Source of the DNA: an uncultured Wenzhouxiangella sp.
Lineage (GTDB): Bacteria; Pseudomonadota; Gammaproteobacteria; Xanthomonadales; Wenzhouxiangellaceae
Direction of reading: 5' to 3'
NCBI GenBank assembly: GCA_937876395.1
Contig: CALEIM010000169.1
Coordinates: 1 to 43,906 of the forward strand
DNA length: 43,906 bases
Positions 22,696 through 35,700 of this stretch are shown here, piece after piece; positions within the stretch are counted from its first letter, which is position 1; each line of letters opens with the position of its first letter. A program made the translations under genes and the position numbers. The notes beneath the pieces were generated by a model, which was not told where the DNA came from, searched no databases, and saw only the letters and a list, made by a program, of their open reading frames with translations.

Positions 22696-23393
22696 GATTG
22701 CCGAGAGGAATAGAGAATATAGCCTTGCTGGTAGAGTCCTTCCAGTATCCAGCCGTTTTCGCCGTTCAGTTCGAAGCGTTTCTTCAGGCGACTGATGTGC
22801 GTGTCCACGGTGCGGGTCGGCACCGAGCCGGTGGTGCGCCAGACGTGAGCCAGTAGCGCTTTGCGCGAGCACACCTGGCCTTGGCGCTGGAACAAAAAAC
22901 TGAGCAGGTCGAACTGCTTGGGCGTGGCCTTGACTTCGCAGCCGTGAAGTATCCCCCGCCGCTCGCCGGGAATGAGTTGGTAGGGCGGAAAGCTCATCCG
23001 TTCGCGCCGCGGGAAGTAGCTGCGGCGTAAAACGGAATGGACGCGCGCCAGCAGCTCGCGGCGCCGGAAGGGCTTGACCAGAAAATCATCGGCGCCGCTG
23101 AGCAGCGCTTCCTCAATCCGGGTTTCATCGTCCTCGCGGGTAATGAAGATAATCGGCAGCGGGCTGTTGTGGTCCTCGCGCAGGCTGCGGGTCAGGTCCA
23201 GGCCCGATTCTTTGGGCATGTGCCAGTCCAGCAGCAGCAGATCGACCAGCTCCAGGCTGCGGCTGCGGCGGAAATCGGCAATCGACTCGAAGGCGACGGT
23301 TTCAAAGCCGGCTCCGATCAGGGTTTGCTGGAGCAGCGCCAGATGGACCGGGTCATCGTCGATCAGGCCGATGATTTTTGGCGAAGTGGGCAT
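22692..23393 (-). CDS. OmpR-family response regulator
   Basis: This 233-residue DNA-binding regulator has a receiver domain with the acidic patch (IDDDP, residues 12-14), the phosphoacceptor Asp56 (LLLLDWHMPKESGLD) and Lys107 (FLVKPFRR). A winged-helix domain follows: KATPKQFDLLSFLFQRQGQV, VDTHISRLKKRFELNG. Its cognate kinase is absent; the coupled Hpt protein suggests it belongs to a multistep relay. It diverges from the giant repeat-protein gene, whose start is 319 bases away, so it is a candidate regulator of that gene. Confidence 0.92.
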   Translation of the reverse strand: MPTSPKIIGLIDDDPVHLALLQQTLIGAGFETVAFESIADFRRSRSLELVDLLLLDWHMPKESGLDLTRSLREDHNSPLPIIFITREDDETRIEEALLSGADDFLVKPFRRRELLARVHSVLRRSYFPRRERMSFPPYQLIPGERRGILHGCEVKATPKQFDLLSFLFQRQGQVCSRKALLAHVWRTTGSVPTRTVDTHISRLKKRFELNGENGWILEGLYQQGYILYSSRQS

Positions 23394-23712
23394 GAATGAT
23401 CAAATTTCCCTGCGGCAGATTTCCAGTGCAGATTCAAGCGCAGCCGCAACGCTCGTCCCCGGCCGTTCGATTACCTTATAGTGACTATGCGCGGAATACC
23501 AGAGCGCCAAGCGCGCCGGACCGTGAAAAGGGGTTGCACGTTTCGTCAAGTTTGCAATTTGTAACATCCCCGCCTGTTGCTGGCCGGGGGGCGACTCTAG
23601 AATGAAACCGTGGCTCTGCCAATGGGGCAGAGTCGTCTGAGATTCGGGCCGGTGCCCGAGTCAGCGGGCGGTTTGTGTGCTTGACAAGTTCAACGTAATC
23701 AGGGGATTTACC
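23394..23712. other. Divergent intergenic region of regulator and giant gene
   Basis: This gene-free stretch holds the start regions of both divergent genes. A hairpin (CTCTGCC at 23614-23620 with GGCAGAG at 23626-23632) lies in the presumed leader of the giant gene. No ECF motif (GGAAC/CGTA) is present. I cannot pick a reliable housekeeping promoter by eye. Confidence 0.5.
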
Positions 23713-26700
23713 ATGTTCAATCGGATGGCGGCGCTGGTCGCGTTTTGGTTTGTTGCAGCGGCTGTGTCGGCTGCCTTTGCTCAGTCTGTTGATCTGACTG
23801 AAACGGTGCCAGAGGAGTCCTTGCTCGGCGAGCAGTTCTGTTTCAGTACGGATGTCACCAATGCGGGCGCTCCCGGATTTGGCCCGTATCTGCGTCTGGT
23901 GCTGCCGCCGCATCTGAGCCTGGATTGGGCCGATGTCTTTGACGATGGCACGGCCGAGTTTATTGGCGTTTTTGCGGTTGATCCCGATGACCCGGGCGCG
24001 CCGGAAACCGATCTGAACGATCCGCGCATCAATCAGCCGGTCACCGGGCCGGTTGGCTACTCCTATTACAACCTGGTGCTGCCGGTTGGCGGCATCGTCG
24101 ACGGCGGCCCGCCGCTGCCGATCGAGATCTGCCTGACCATTAAACTGGACGCCACCATGGGCGAGCCGCTGCCGATCGAGCTGACGCCGGTCTACCAGTT
24201 TGGCGACACGCCCACCGGTGCCAACGGTCCGATCGTGGGTGATCCGGTCGAGCAGACAGTCAGCCCCACCGTCCTGCTGCTGGAAAAAACCGACACCGCG
24301 CCCGAATCCGAGCGCCCGCCGGGCCCGAGCTGGCCCTACACCTATGCTCTGAGGGTTGATATTGCCAATACCGCAACCATCAATCCGCTGACGATCAGCG
24401 ATGTGCTGCCCGATGAGCTGCAGTATCTGCCCGGTACGGTGAACATTGCCGGCGGCACGTCGTGCAGCGTGACGCAGGAGCCTTCGGGCAGCGTTCCGGG
24501 CGGCAATCTGGAAGTCGTGTGTACCGGCAATACCGTCGGCACCAGCGCAGATGACGATGTGGTCGTGACCTATCAGGGCTATCTGGTCGATATTCTTGAC
24601 GAAACCTTCTGCGAAACCGCGCCGATCATCAATAACGCCTCGGTGCAGGCCACTTATGTTGATCAGGGCAGTGTCGCCATTCCCCTGCCGCAGACCTTTG
24701 ATGACAATCAGGTGACGGCCAAACATGTCGCCATCCAGAAATCAGCCAGCCCCGAGGAGATCATTCCCGGCAATCTGATCAACTACAGCTACGCCATCCA
24801 GGTGAGCGATTTCGGCAATGTGTCGGAGCTGGTCATTACCGATGTGCTGGGTGACGGCATTGAATTTGATGCGTCGAGCGTGAGCTTTACCGTCGATGGC
24901 GGTGCGCCGGTCAGCGTCACACCGACGGTTACCGTGGTCAATGACACCACCGTGGTCATGGATCTGATGGCCGCCTGGCAGGCAGCGACCGGCGACACCC
25001 AGTTTGACGCCGGCAGCGCAATTTCCCTGAACTATCAGGCGGAAGTACTGCAAATCTATCGCGCCAGCGGGCAGCCGGTGCTGGCCTCCGACCCCCTGCA
25101 CAACTCGGTGGTGGCCGATTATGATTTGCTCGAAGGCGCGAGCGCCTGCAGCGACGGCAGCGCGGCGACGATTCGGGTGGCGCCGATTGCGATTGAAAAA
25201 TCGGTGGTCAATCCACAGCCGCATTACGAAGCCGGCGATGTGGTGATTTTCCGCCTGCACATGGATGTGCCCTCGGGCGACAGCCGCGGCATTCGTTTCG
25301 TCGACTTTTTGCCGCTGCCGGTGCTCAAGGCGGCCGATGTAAACCTGAATTTCAGCTCCAACCCGGCTGATTGTGCCAATGGCTCAGCCGGCATTTGCAT
25401 CGGCCCCAACGACAGCATGGGCCTGACCCCGGACAGCATCACGGCCGATGTTGCGCAGAATTCCGTCATGATTGAATGGCCTGATCTGGATACCACCTCA
25501 GCCCAGGTGATCGAGGTCGATCTGCATGCCACGGTGACCAACGATCCATTTGCCGACGACCTGTTTCTGACCAATATCTTCCAGGCCAGCACCGAGAACA
25601 CGCCGGGTGATGTGGCCGCCGGCATCGGGCCGGTGAAGATTCGCATCGGCGCGCCGGCGCTGGAGCTGACCAAGGGCGTGATCGCCACCAGCGGTAATGG
25701 CGTGATCGATCCGCCGGCGGGCAGCGAGTTTCCCGAAAACGGCGATATCGCCGAAGTCGAAGCCGGCGATGAGATCACATTCCGCCTGACGCTTGAGAAC
25801 ATGGGCCGTGCGCCGGCCTTTGAGGTCACCGTGTTCGACGAAATGCCGGCCGGACTTGCGGCCTGCAGCGTCGATGCCGTGACCAATTCGCTCGATGACC
25901 CGCTGACCTACAGCGGCGATCTGTTCGATGAAAACGACCCGCTGCGTCTGGACAACCCGCTGCCGGGCCTGGCTGTTCCAGCAACCGGCACGCATATCGC
26001 CTTTATTGATTTCACCTGCACGGTCGATGGTGCTGTCCAACCCGAGGAGGTCTTTACCAACTTTGCTCTCGGTGCCTACACTTCAGAGCCCGGCGGGCCG
26101 GAGTTTCCGCCGATAGACGATGAGGCCGATATCGAAGTGGCCTCGGTCGATCTGGAAAAATCGCTGGTGGCCAGCTCCGAAGACCATACCAGCGACAGCG
26201 CCACTCCACCGCGCCTGGCCATCGGCGAGATTGCCCGTTACCGCCTGGCAACCCGCATTCCACGTTCCACCATGCCGGGCTTTGCAATCGAAGATCATCT
26301 GCCGGCGGGCATGCAGTTCCTCAATGACGGTACGGCCAGGCTGGGCTTTGTGTCGGCCAGCGGCGGCAGTATTTCCTCTTCTACCCTGAGCGGTGCGGGT
26401 CTGAACATTGCCGGCACCGATCCCGACGTTGAGCCGACTTTTGTCATTCCATCCTCCGCCATTTCGCCGGCCAGCTTCGGCAGCGGCACCAATCCGGTGT
26501 TCAGCCTCGGCGAGATTGTCAACAGCGAGAGCGGCGACAACGATGAATGGATCGTGCTCGAGTTCAACGCGCTGGTGCTCAATATCACCGACAACAGCGC
26601 CGGCACGGAGCGCAATAATTCTTTCCAGGTGCGCGTTGACGGCAGCCAGATTGGCGACAATTCCAACAGCCAGACCGTGCGCCTGGTCGAGCCGAGTATC

Positions 26701-29700
26701 AGTATCAGCAAGTCGGCCGATCCGACCAGTGGTGAAGCCGGTACGGTGATCAACTACCACCTTGTTGTGCAGGCGGCCAGCGGCCCCAATCAGGCTGATG
26801 CCTTTGACGTTGTGGTGGTTGACAACTTGCCGGCCGGCGTTGAACTTACTGCTCTCACTCCGCCTGGTTCGGAGGCTTGTAGCAGTCTGGAAGAGTATTC
26901 CGTTGATTCGAACTTGATTACAATCAGATTTTCGGAATTGCCTGCCGGCTGCACCGTAAACATCCACTATCAGGCCACGCTGGCCTATAGCGTGAACCCC
27001 GGCAGCGTGGTGGAAAATAACGCCTTTGTGGGCTGGAGCTCGCTGCCGGGCACCGGAACATCAGGCAATCCGACCGGTTCAACCACGCCGGGCGGCACGG
27101 GTGATGAAAACGGCGAGCGCGATTACGACAACAACGCCAGCGCTCAGGTGGGCGTGGTCGATGTGACGCCTGCCAAGCAGCTTGTAGCGACCTCCGAGGG
27201 TCATACCGCCGATGGCAACCTGGCTATTGGCGAGGTCGCCACCTACCGCCTGATCGTTGATCTGCCGCAGGGCACATCACCCGACTTTGCCATCATCGAC
27301 CAGCTTGATACCGGCCTGGCTTACCTGCCCGACAGCGCCCGCCTGGCCTTTGTCAGCAATGGCGACGGCATCAGTTCAGATGACGCTGGCATCGGAGGTT
27401 TGCCGCAGATTATCGGCAATGATCCGAACGTCACGCCCACCTTTGACCTGCCTGCAGCCAATGTCGCCGTCAGCGGCACCGAGCTGCGCTTTGATCTGGG
27501 CAGCTTGAGCAACGCCGATGACGATACCGATAGCGAGTACGTGGTTATCGAATTCGATGCCCTGCTGCTCAATATTGCCGGCAATCAGGCCGGCGAGGTG
27601 CGCAACAACCAGTTCACGGTCGAGATCGACGGTGAGCAAAACGGCGATCCGTCCAATAGCGTCCCGGTCACGGTGGTCGAGCCCTCGCTGGACAGCCTGA
27701 GCAAGACGGCCAGCCCGGAATCCGGTGAGGCCGGTGACGAGATCGAATTCACCGTTGCCTTTGCCATGTCGAGCGGAACCGCCAGTTCGGATGCTTTCGA
27801 GCTGCAGGTCGAAGATGATCTGCCCGCCCAGATGGCGCTTGATCTGGGCAGTGTTGATGTCGAGTACACCGGCTGTGCGCCGACACCGCTGCATACTGAC
27901 AGCTCCAGCGGCAATCAGGTCGAGCTGAACTTTGACCATGTGCCGACCGGCTGCTCGGTCGAAATCAGCTATACCGCCGAGCTGCTGATCGACGTCAACC
28001 CCGGCCAGCCGCTGGAAAATACCGCCAATCTGAACTGGACCTCGCTTTCCGGCAGCGGTGCCGCCACGCCGGGTAATCCGGGCGATGAAGACGGCGAGCG
28101 CACCGGCGAGGGTGGTGTCAACGATTACTTCGATTCGGCCAGCGCGGATGTTGATATTGATGCAGTGGTGTTGACCAAGAACGCTATTTTCGGCAATGAT
28201 CCGGCCACCACCCTGCCCAATGCCGCCATTGGTGAAGAGATCACCTATGAGCTGGTTGTCACCATGCCTTTGGGTACGACACCGACCGTCACCCTGCGTG
28301 ATCAGGTGCCGCACGATGCTACTGGCGTCATGGAGCTGCTCTCGGCTCAGGTGACCAGCGTTGGCAGCAACCTGAATGTGCAGTACCCCACTGGCAATCC
28401 GGTATTCCAAAATCTGCGCCTGACCGGCAATGGACTGTGGGATACGGTTGATTTTGGCTTCGGTCAGGTCATCAATGATCCCGATACCCATACCGGCATC
28501 AGCGCCGAGAGTCAGATCACCATCGAGGTGGTCGCTCGAGTCAACGACCTGTCGGCCAATGCCAGCGGCGATGTGCTGACCAACACGGCTACGGTGCAGT
28601 TCGGGCCGGATTTGACCGTTTCGGACAGCGCCGATATCACCCTGGTCGAGCCAACTCTCAATATCGACAAGAGCGGTGACATGACATCGGGTGAGGCCGG
28701 TGACCTGGTTGAATTCAGCGTGGAGATCAGCCATGCCGGCAGCTCGACTGCCGATGCCCAGAACGTCCGGTTCTTCGATGATCTGATTGCAGCCCAGCTC
28801 GTTTATCAGCCAGGCACTCTGGATGTGACCGGCTACACCACTGACATGACCACTGACGATGCCGACGGCAGGATTCGGGTGAGCTGGGACGATCTGCCGT
28901 TGGGCGAAACGGCCACGATTACCTATATGGCCGTGCTCCATGACGATGTGCAAACCGGCACCACAATCACCAATACCGGCGAGGTTGTATGGACCAGCAT
29001 GGTTGACCTCCCCGCGCCGGAATCCAGAGGCTATGGCAACGAAGATCCTCACGACATCGTGATCTCCGAACCGGGCGTGGACAAGTTTGTTTATGCGACC
29101 AGCGAGCCATCCACAGACAACCCGAACCTGACGATCGGTGAGCAAGTCACCTGGCGCATCAATGTCAGCTTCCCCCAGGGCGTCACACCCAATGCGGTGT
29201 TTACCGATACCCTGCCGCAGAGCAATGATTTCACCTATGTCAGCAGCCGGATTGTGTCCATTGGCTCCAATCTGGGCACCACTGGCATCGCGGCAGGCGA
29301 TTCCGGAACCCATGATGCCGGCAACCGCACGGTGAGCTGGGCGCTGGGTACGGTCAACAACCCGCCCACCAGCGACCCGACAGCCGATCAGCAGATCGTG
29401 TTTGAAGTCGTCGCCGTGGTAGCCGATACAGCTGCTAACGTCGGCGGGGACAACGCCACCAATACCGCCAGCCTGAACGCCGACAGTCTGGATAATCCGA
29501 TTCAGGACAGTGACACGGTTAATCTGGTCGAGCCACGGCTCAACATCACCAAGACGGTTGCCGACCCGACCAGCGGCATTGTTGAAGCCGGTGATACGGT
29601 GAGCTATGAACTGGCCATCAGCCACACCGGCCAGTCCAGCGCAGACGCCTTCTCGCTGGTCTTTGAAGACAGCCTGCCGGACGAGTTCAACTGGCTGGCG

Positions 29701-32700
29701 GTGGTCAGCGATGACTGCTCCAGCACGGTGAGCGTGGACGATTCTGACGTAGCCAAGATTATTTTCGAGCTCGACGAGCTGACCCTGGCCGAAGGCGGCT
29801 GCACCATCAGCTACCAGGTCGAAGTGTCCATTCTGGCCGAGGCCGGCGTCAGCTACACCAATACAGTGCTGGGTCAGTACGATTCCACTCCGGATTACGA
29901 AGCTGGCGAAACTCGCCGTCGCACTCCCGGAAGCTCGGCCACGGTGATTATGGACGCACCGTCGCTGGTCAAGATCAGCTCCGATCACAGCCTGGCTGAC
30001 ACTGAGTCGGAGCAGTACGATCCAACCCTCTATGACCTGGCCATCGGCGAGCTGATTACCTGGCAGATCGACGTGGTCGTACCACCTGGCGCGGCACTCA
30101 ATGCCGCAGTGACCGATTATCTGCCCGACGATGAGGCGACCGGTCTGGTTCACGCCGAAGCCGCGCAGGTCTCTTCAATCGGCACCGGAGTTGTTTTCAA
30201 CCAGCCCTCGCCCGACGTAATTGATATTCTCGACCTCAATGGCGACGGCTATAACGACACGGTGACCTTCAATTTCGGCACCATCATTGCCCAGCCCGGT
30301 ACGCCCGCCGAAGCGCGCACGATCACCCTGTCCGTTACCGGCCGCATTGCTGATGTGCCGGGTAACGTCGATGGCCTGGTACTGACCAACGAAGTCGAGT
30401 TCGACTGGAACGGCAATCCGGACGATCCGCTGTGGGACTCCGACGATATCGAAGTGGTCGAGCCGGATCTGGAGCTTAGCAAGAGCATGACGCCGCAGGG
30501 TAACGGCGTGGTCCGCGTTGCCCTGACTATCGAAAACAACGGCAGCGGCCCGGCCTACATGGTGTCGATCAGCGATGTGCTCAGCGATGTCGACTGGAAT
30601 CTGGGCAGCTATTCTCCGATCAACGTGCCGAGCGGCTACAGTCTGGACAGCGATCTCTCCGGCAATGAACTGACGGTCGAATTCAGCTCGGGCAATGACA
30701 ATGTGGCCCTGATGCCGAACACCAGTCGTACAGCCTCGTTCGACATCAGTCTGGCCAACAATCCGCCGCTGCCGGCCCCCGACGGCAACAACCCGGTGGT
30801 CAACCTGGCTGATCTGGACGCGGGCTGTTCCTATCCGGTGGCATGCGATCAGCCCAATCCGGGTGACAATATCGGTCGCCCGGTCGATCCGGACGATGCC
30901 GAGGACACGCTGGGCTTCCCGGAACTCGAACTGAACAAGTCAGTGGCGCTGTTCAATGATGCCGACGGCTCCGGCGATATCTCGCCCGGCGATGTGCTGC
31001 GCTACACCCTGGTGCTGGAAAACTCCGGCTTCAACGAGGCTACCGCTGTCATCATCAGCGACACACCCGATGTCAATAGCCCGCTGCTGGCTGGCAGTGT
31101 GACTACCAGCCAGGGCAGCGTGATTTTGGGCAATGTCGCTGGCGACAGCACGGTTGAAGTCAGCGCCGGCACACTGGCAGCAGGTGACAGCGTGACCGTG
31201 ACTTACGACGTGACCATTGCCAATCCCTTCCCGGCCGGTGTTGAAGCAATCAGCAACCAGGCCGTGGCCAGCTCCCATGAGCTGCCAGACGAGGATGACG
31301 AAGTAGACACGCCGGTCAATGCCGTACCCGATCTGGTCCTGACCAAGGACGACGGCGGCGTAACGGCCGTACCCGGCGGCACTGTGGTCTATACCCTGAG
31401 CTATGAAAACATCGGCAACCAGAATGCCACCGGCGTGTTCCTGGAAGATGAGGTGCCGGCCAACACCAGCTTCAATGCCGCCGCCAGCACGGCCGGCTGG
31501 AGCTGTACGCCAGACAACAGCGCCGGCTCAACTTGTACGCTGATGATCGGCAACCTGTCCGCCGGCGACAGCGGCAGCGTGGCATTTGCCGTTGATCTGG
31601 ACAACCCGCTGCCGCTGGGTGTTGACGAGCTGTACAACCTGGCCGTGGTCAGCGATGACGGCAGCAATTCGCCGACACCGATTACCGACGATGATGACGA
31701 AATCACACCGATCAATACCGACCCGGATCTGGCCATCAGCAAAACGCTGATTGCTGCCGATCCTGATCCGGCCGTGGTCGGCGGTGTACTGACGTACCAG
31801 ATTGTTGCCGAGAATATCGGCAATATGACCCTGACCAATGTCGTTATCAGCGATCCGCTGGTTGATCCAATCAACCAGACCGCGGACTGCGTCTGGGACG
31901 GTACGGTGGGTACTTTGTTGGCGACTGAGTCGGTCAGCTGCACGGTCGAATACACCGTCAGCCAGGGCGATATGGACAGCGGCCAGGTGGTCAATACGGC
32001 CACCGCCGACAGCGACCAGACCGACCCGGTTGATGATGATGAAATCGTGGTTCTGGATCAGGATCCGGCGCTGGCCCTGATCAAGTCGGCCAGCCCGACC
32101 AGCTACACAAATGTTGGCGACATCATTGAATACAGCTTTGCGGTCGAAAACATCGGCAACGTCACCCTGACCGGGGTCGAGGTGGATGATTCGATGCTCG
32201 GCGGCTCGATTGCCTGTACGCCATCCACCCTGTTGCCCGGCGAGATAGCCAACTGCGGTCCAGTGTCCTACAGCGTGGTTCAGGCCGACATTAATCTCGG
32301 CCAGATCGTCAACACGGCAGAGGCCAATGGCCTGGATCCGAACCTTGATCCGGTGCAAAGCCCGCCGGATACGGAGACGGTGACCGGCCCGGCCGCTGAG
32401 CCCGAACTGGCCCTGATCAAGTCGGCCAGCCCGACCAGCTACGTAAATGTTGGCGACACCATCGAGTACAGCTTCGAGGTGAGCAATATCGGCAATGTCA
32501 CCATCAGCAATATCGAGGTCGATGACCCGATGCTCGGTGGCGTGATTGCCTGTACACCGACAACGCTTGATCCGGGCGAGTCGGCCGTGTGCGGTCCGGT
32601 CAGCCATACCGTGACCCAGGACGATATTGACGCGGGTGAGATCACCAACCTGGCCGAAGCCAGCGGTGAAGACCCGAACAATACGCCGGTGTCGGATGAC

Positions 32701-35700
32701 GACGAGGAAACGGTTGAAGGTCCGCCGGCCGCGCCGGCCATCGAGCTGGTCAAGCTGATTAGCGACGGCTCGCCGTATGCCAATGTGGGCGACGTGATCG
32801 AATATGAGCTGACTGCCACCAACACCGGCAACGTGACTTTGTTCGACGTCACCATCAGCGACCCGGATGCCACCATCGGTGCCTGTACGCCAAACCAGCC
32901 GGCCGAGCTTGCGCCGACCGAAACGCTGGTGTGCGTGGCCAGCTACACGGTCACTCAGGCCGATATCGACAACGGCGAGTACACCAATCTGGCCACGGTC
33001 GAGGCAATCGACCCGAACGATGATCCGGTCTCGGACGACGACGAAGCCACCGCTGACGGCCCGGCCGCCGACGGTGCCATCGAACTGGTCAAGACAGTCA
33101 CCTCAGGCGCGCCGTATGCCAATGTGGGCGATGTTATCGAGTACGAGCTGACCGCCACCAACACCGGCAACGTCACCCTGTTCGATGTCACCATCAGCGA
33201 TCCGCAGGCCGTCATCGGAAGCTGCCTCCCGGCCCAGCCGGCCGAGCTTGCGCCGACCGAAACACTGGTGTGTCAGGCCAGCTACACGGTCACCCAGGCC
33301 GATATCGACGCCGGTGAGTTCACCAACTTCGGCCAGGCCGAAGGTGTCGACCCGAACGACGATCCGGTCGAAGATGATGACGACGTCACCGTCCCCGGCC
33401 CGCTGGCCGATCCCGGTATCGAACTGGTCAAGACCATCACCGACGGTGCACCGTTCGAGAACGTGGGCGATGTCATCACCTACGAGCTGGTGGCCACCAA
33501 CATCGGCAACGTCACGCTGTTCGATGTCGAGATCAGCGACATCGATGCCGTATTCGGTCTGTGCACGCCGCTGCAGCCAGCCACCCTGGCTCCGACCGAG
33601 ACGCTGATCTGTGAGGCCAGCTACACGGTCACCCAGCTGGATGTGGACGCCGGCGAGTACACCAACGTGGCTCAGGTGATCGGCGAAGATCCGAACGGCA
33701 CCGTGGTTGACGATGACGACGAAGCCTCGGCCACCGGCCCGGATGCCGCACCAGCCATTGAGGTCGAAAAGACGGCAGTCAGCGGCTCACCGTATGCCAA
33801 TGTGGGTGATGTGATCGGTTACGAAATCACTGCCACCAACACCGGCAACGTGACCCTGTTCGACGTTGAAATCAGCGACCCGCAGGCCGTCATTGGCAGC
33901 TGTACGCCGGCCCAGCCGACCTCGCTCAACCCGACCCAGAGCCTGGTATGTGAAGCCAGCTACACCGTCACCCAGGACGATATCGACGCCGGCGCCTTCA
34001 CCAACCTGGCCGAAGCCAGCGGTGAAGACCCGAACAATACGCCGGTGTCGGATGACGACGAGGAAACGGTTGAAGGTCCGCCGGCCGCGCCGGCCATCGA
34101 GCTGGTCAAGCTGATTAGCGACGGCTCGCCGTATGCCAATGTGGGCGACGTGATCGAATATGAGCTGACTGCCACCAACACCGGCAACGTGACTTTGTTC
34201 GACGTCACCATCAGCGACCCGGATGCCACCATCGGTGCCTGTACGCCAAACCAGCCGGCCGAGCTTGCGCCGACCGAAACGCTGGTGTGCGTGGCCAGCT
34301 ACACGGTCACTCAGGCCGATATCGACAACGGCGAGTACACCAATCTGGCCACGGTCGAGGCAATCGACCCGAACGATGATCCGGTCTCGGACGACGACGA
34401 AGCCACCGCTGACGGCCCGGCCGCCGACGGTGCCATCGAACTGGTCAAGACAGTCACCTCAGGCGCGCCGTATGCCAATGTGGGCGATGTTATCGAGTAC
34501 GAGCTGACCGCCACCAACACCGGCAACGTCACCCTGTTCGATGTCACCATCAGCGATCCGCAGGCCGTCATCGGAAGCTGCCTCCCGGCCCAGCCGGCCG
34601 AGCTTGCGCCGACCGAAACACTGGTGTGTCAGGCCAGCTACACGGTCACCCAGGCCGATATCGACGCCGGTGAGTTCACCAACTTCGGCCAGGCCGAAGG
34701 TGTCGACCCGAACGACGATCCGGTCGAAGATGATGACGACGTCACCGTCCCCGGCCCGATCGCCGCGCCGGCCATTGAAGTGGTCAAGGTGATTACCGAC
34801 GGCTCACCGTATGCCAACGTGGGTGATGTGATCAGCTACGAGATCACCGCCACCAATACCGGCAACGTGACCCTGTTCGATGTCGAGATCAGCGACCCGG
34901 TCGCCGAGCTTGGAAACTGTGTTCCGGACCAGCCGGCCACGCTCAGCCCGAGTGCGAGCCTGGTGTGCGAAGCCAGCTACACGGTCACTCAGGCGGATAT
35001 CGACGCCGGCTCCTTCATCAACCAGGCCCGCGCCGAAGGCGTTGATCCGAACGATGATCCGGTGGCTGACGAAGACGATGTCGAGGCCGCTGGCCCGGCG
35101 CCTGCACCGGCCATTGAATTGGTCAAGCTGGTGACCGACGGTTCACCCTACGCCAGCATTGGTGATGTCATCGCCTACGAGCTGACCGCCACCAATATCG
35201 GCAACGTGACCCTGTTCGATGTGGCTATCAGCGATCCGGATGCCGTCATCGGTACTTGTGATCCGGCTCAGCCGGCCGAACTGGCTCCGACCGAGACGCT
35301 GGTGTGTCAGGCCAGCTACACGGTCACACAGGCTGAAATCGATGCCGGAGAGTTCATCAATATGGCCAGCGTCGTCGGCGAGGATCCGTCAGGCACTGAA
35401 GTCAGCGACAGCGACCAGGCCAGCGCCGTTTCCGTTCCGGCGCAGCCGGCGATCGAGCTGGTCAAGGATGCCGACACTGTCGGTCCGGTCTGGGCGGGTG
35501 ATGAGATCAACTACACCATCACCGTGACCAACATCGGCAGCGTCACCCTGGATGATGTTGAGGTGGCCGATGACATGATTGATCTGAGCTGCACCCCGGC
35601 CCAGCCGGCCAGCCTGGCACCCGACGAGATCATGGTCTGTACCGGCACTTACACGGTTCGGGAGGCTGATCTTGGTCCGCCACTGGTCAATCAGGCCAGC

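Noticed and set aside
23485..24726. A 413-codon open frame on the minus strand
   Set aside because: It is an antisense shadow of the start of the giant gene, rich in Arg/His/Gly without domain signs.
27376..30153. A 925-codon open frame on the minus strand
   Set aside because: It is antisense to the giant repeat gene; the regular codon use of the plus-strand gene keeps the opposite frame open. The translation is low in complexity and has no family features.
32084..35450. Regular repeats that could suggest a CRISPR or satellite array
   Set aside because: The period is 339 bp, in frame, and encodes a repeated protein domain; there are no short repeats with unique spacers.
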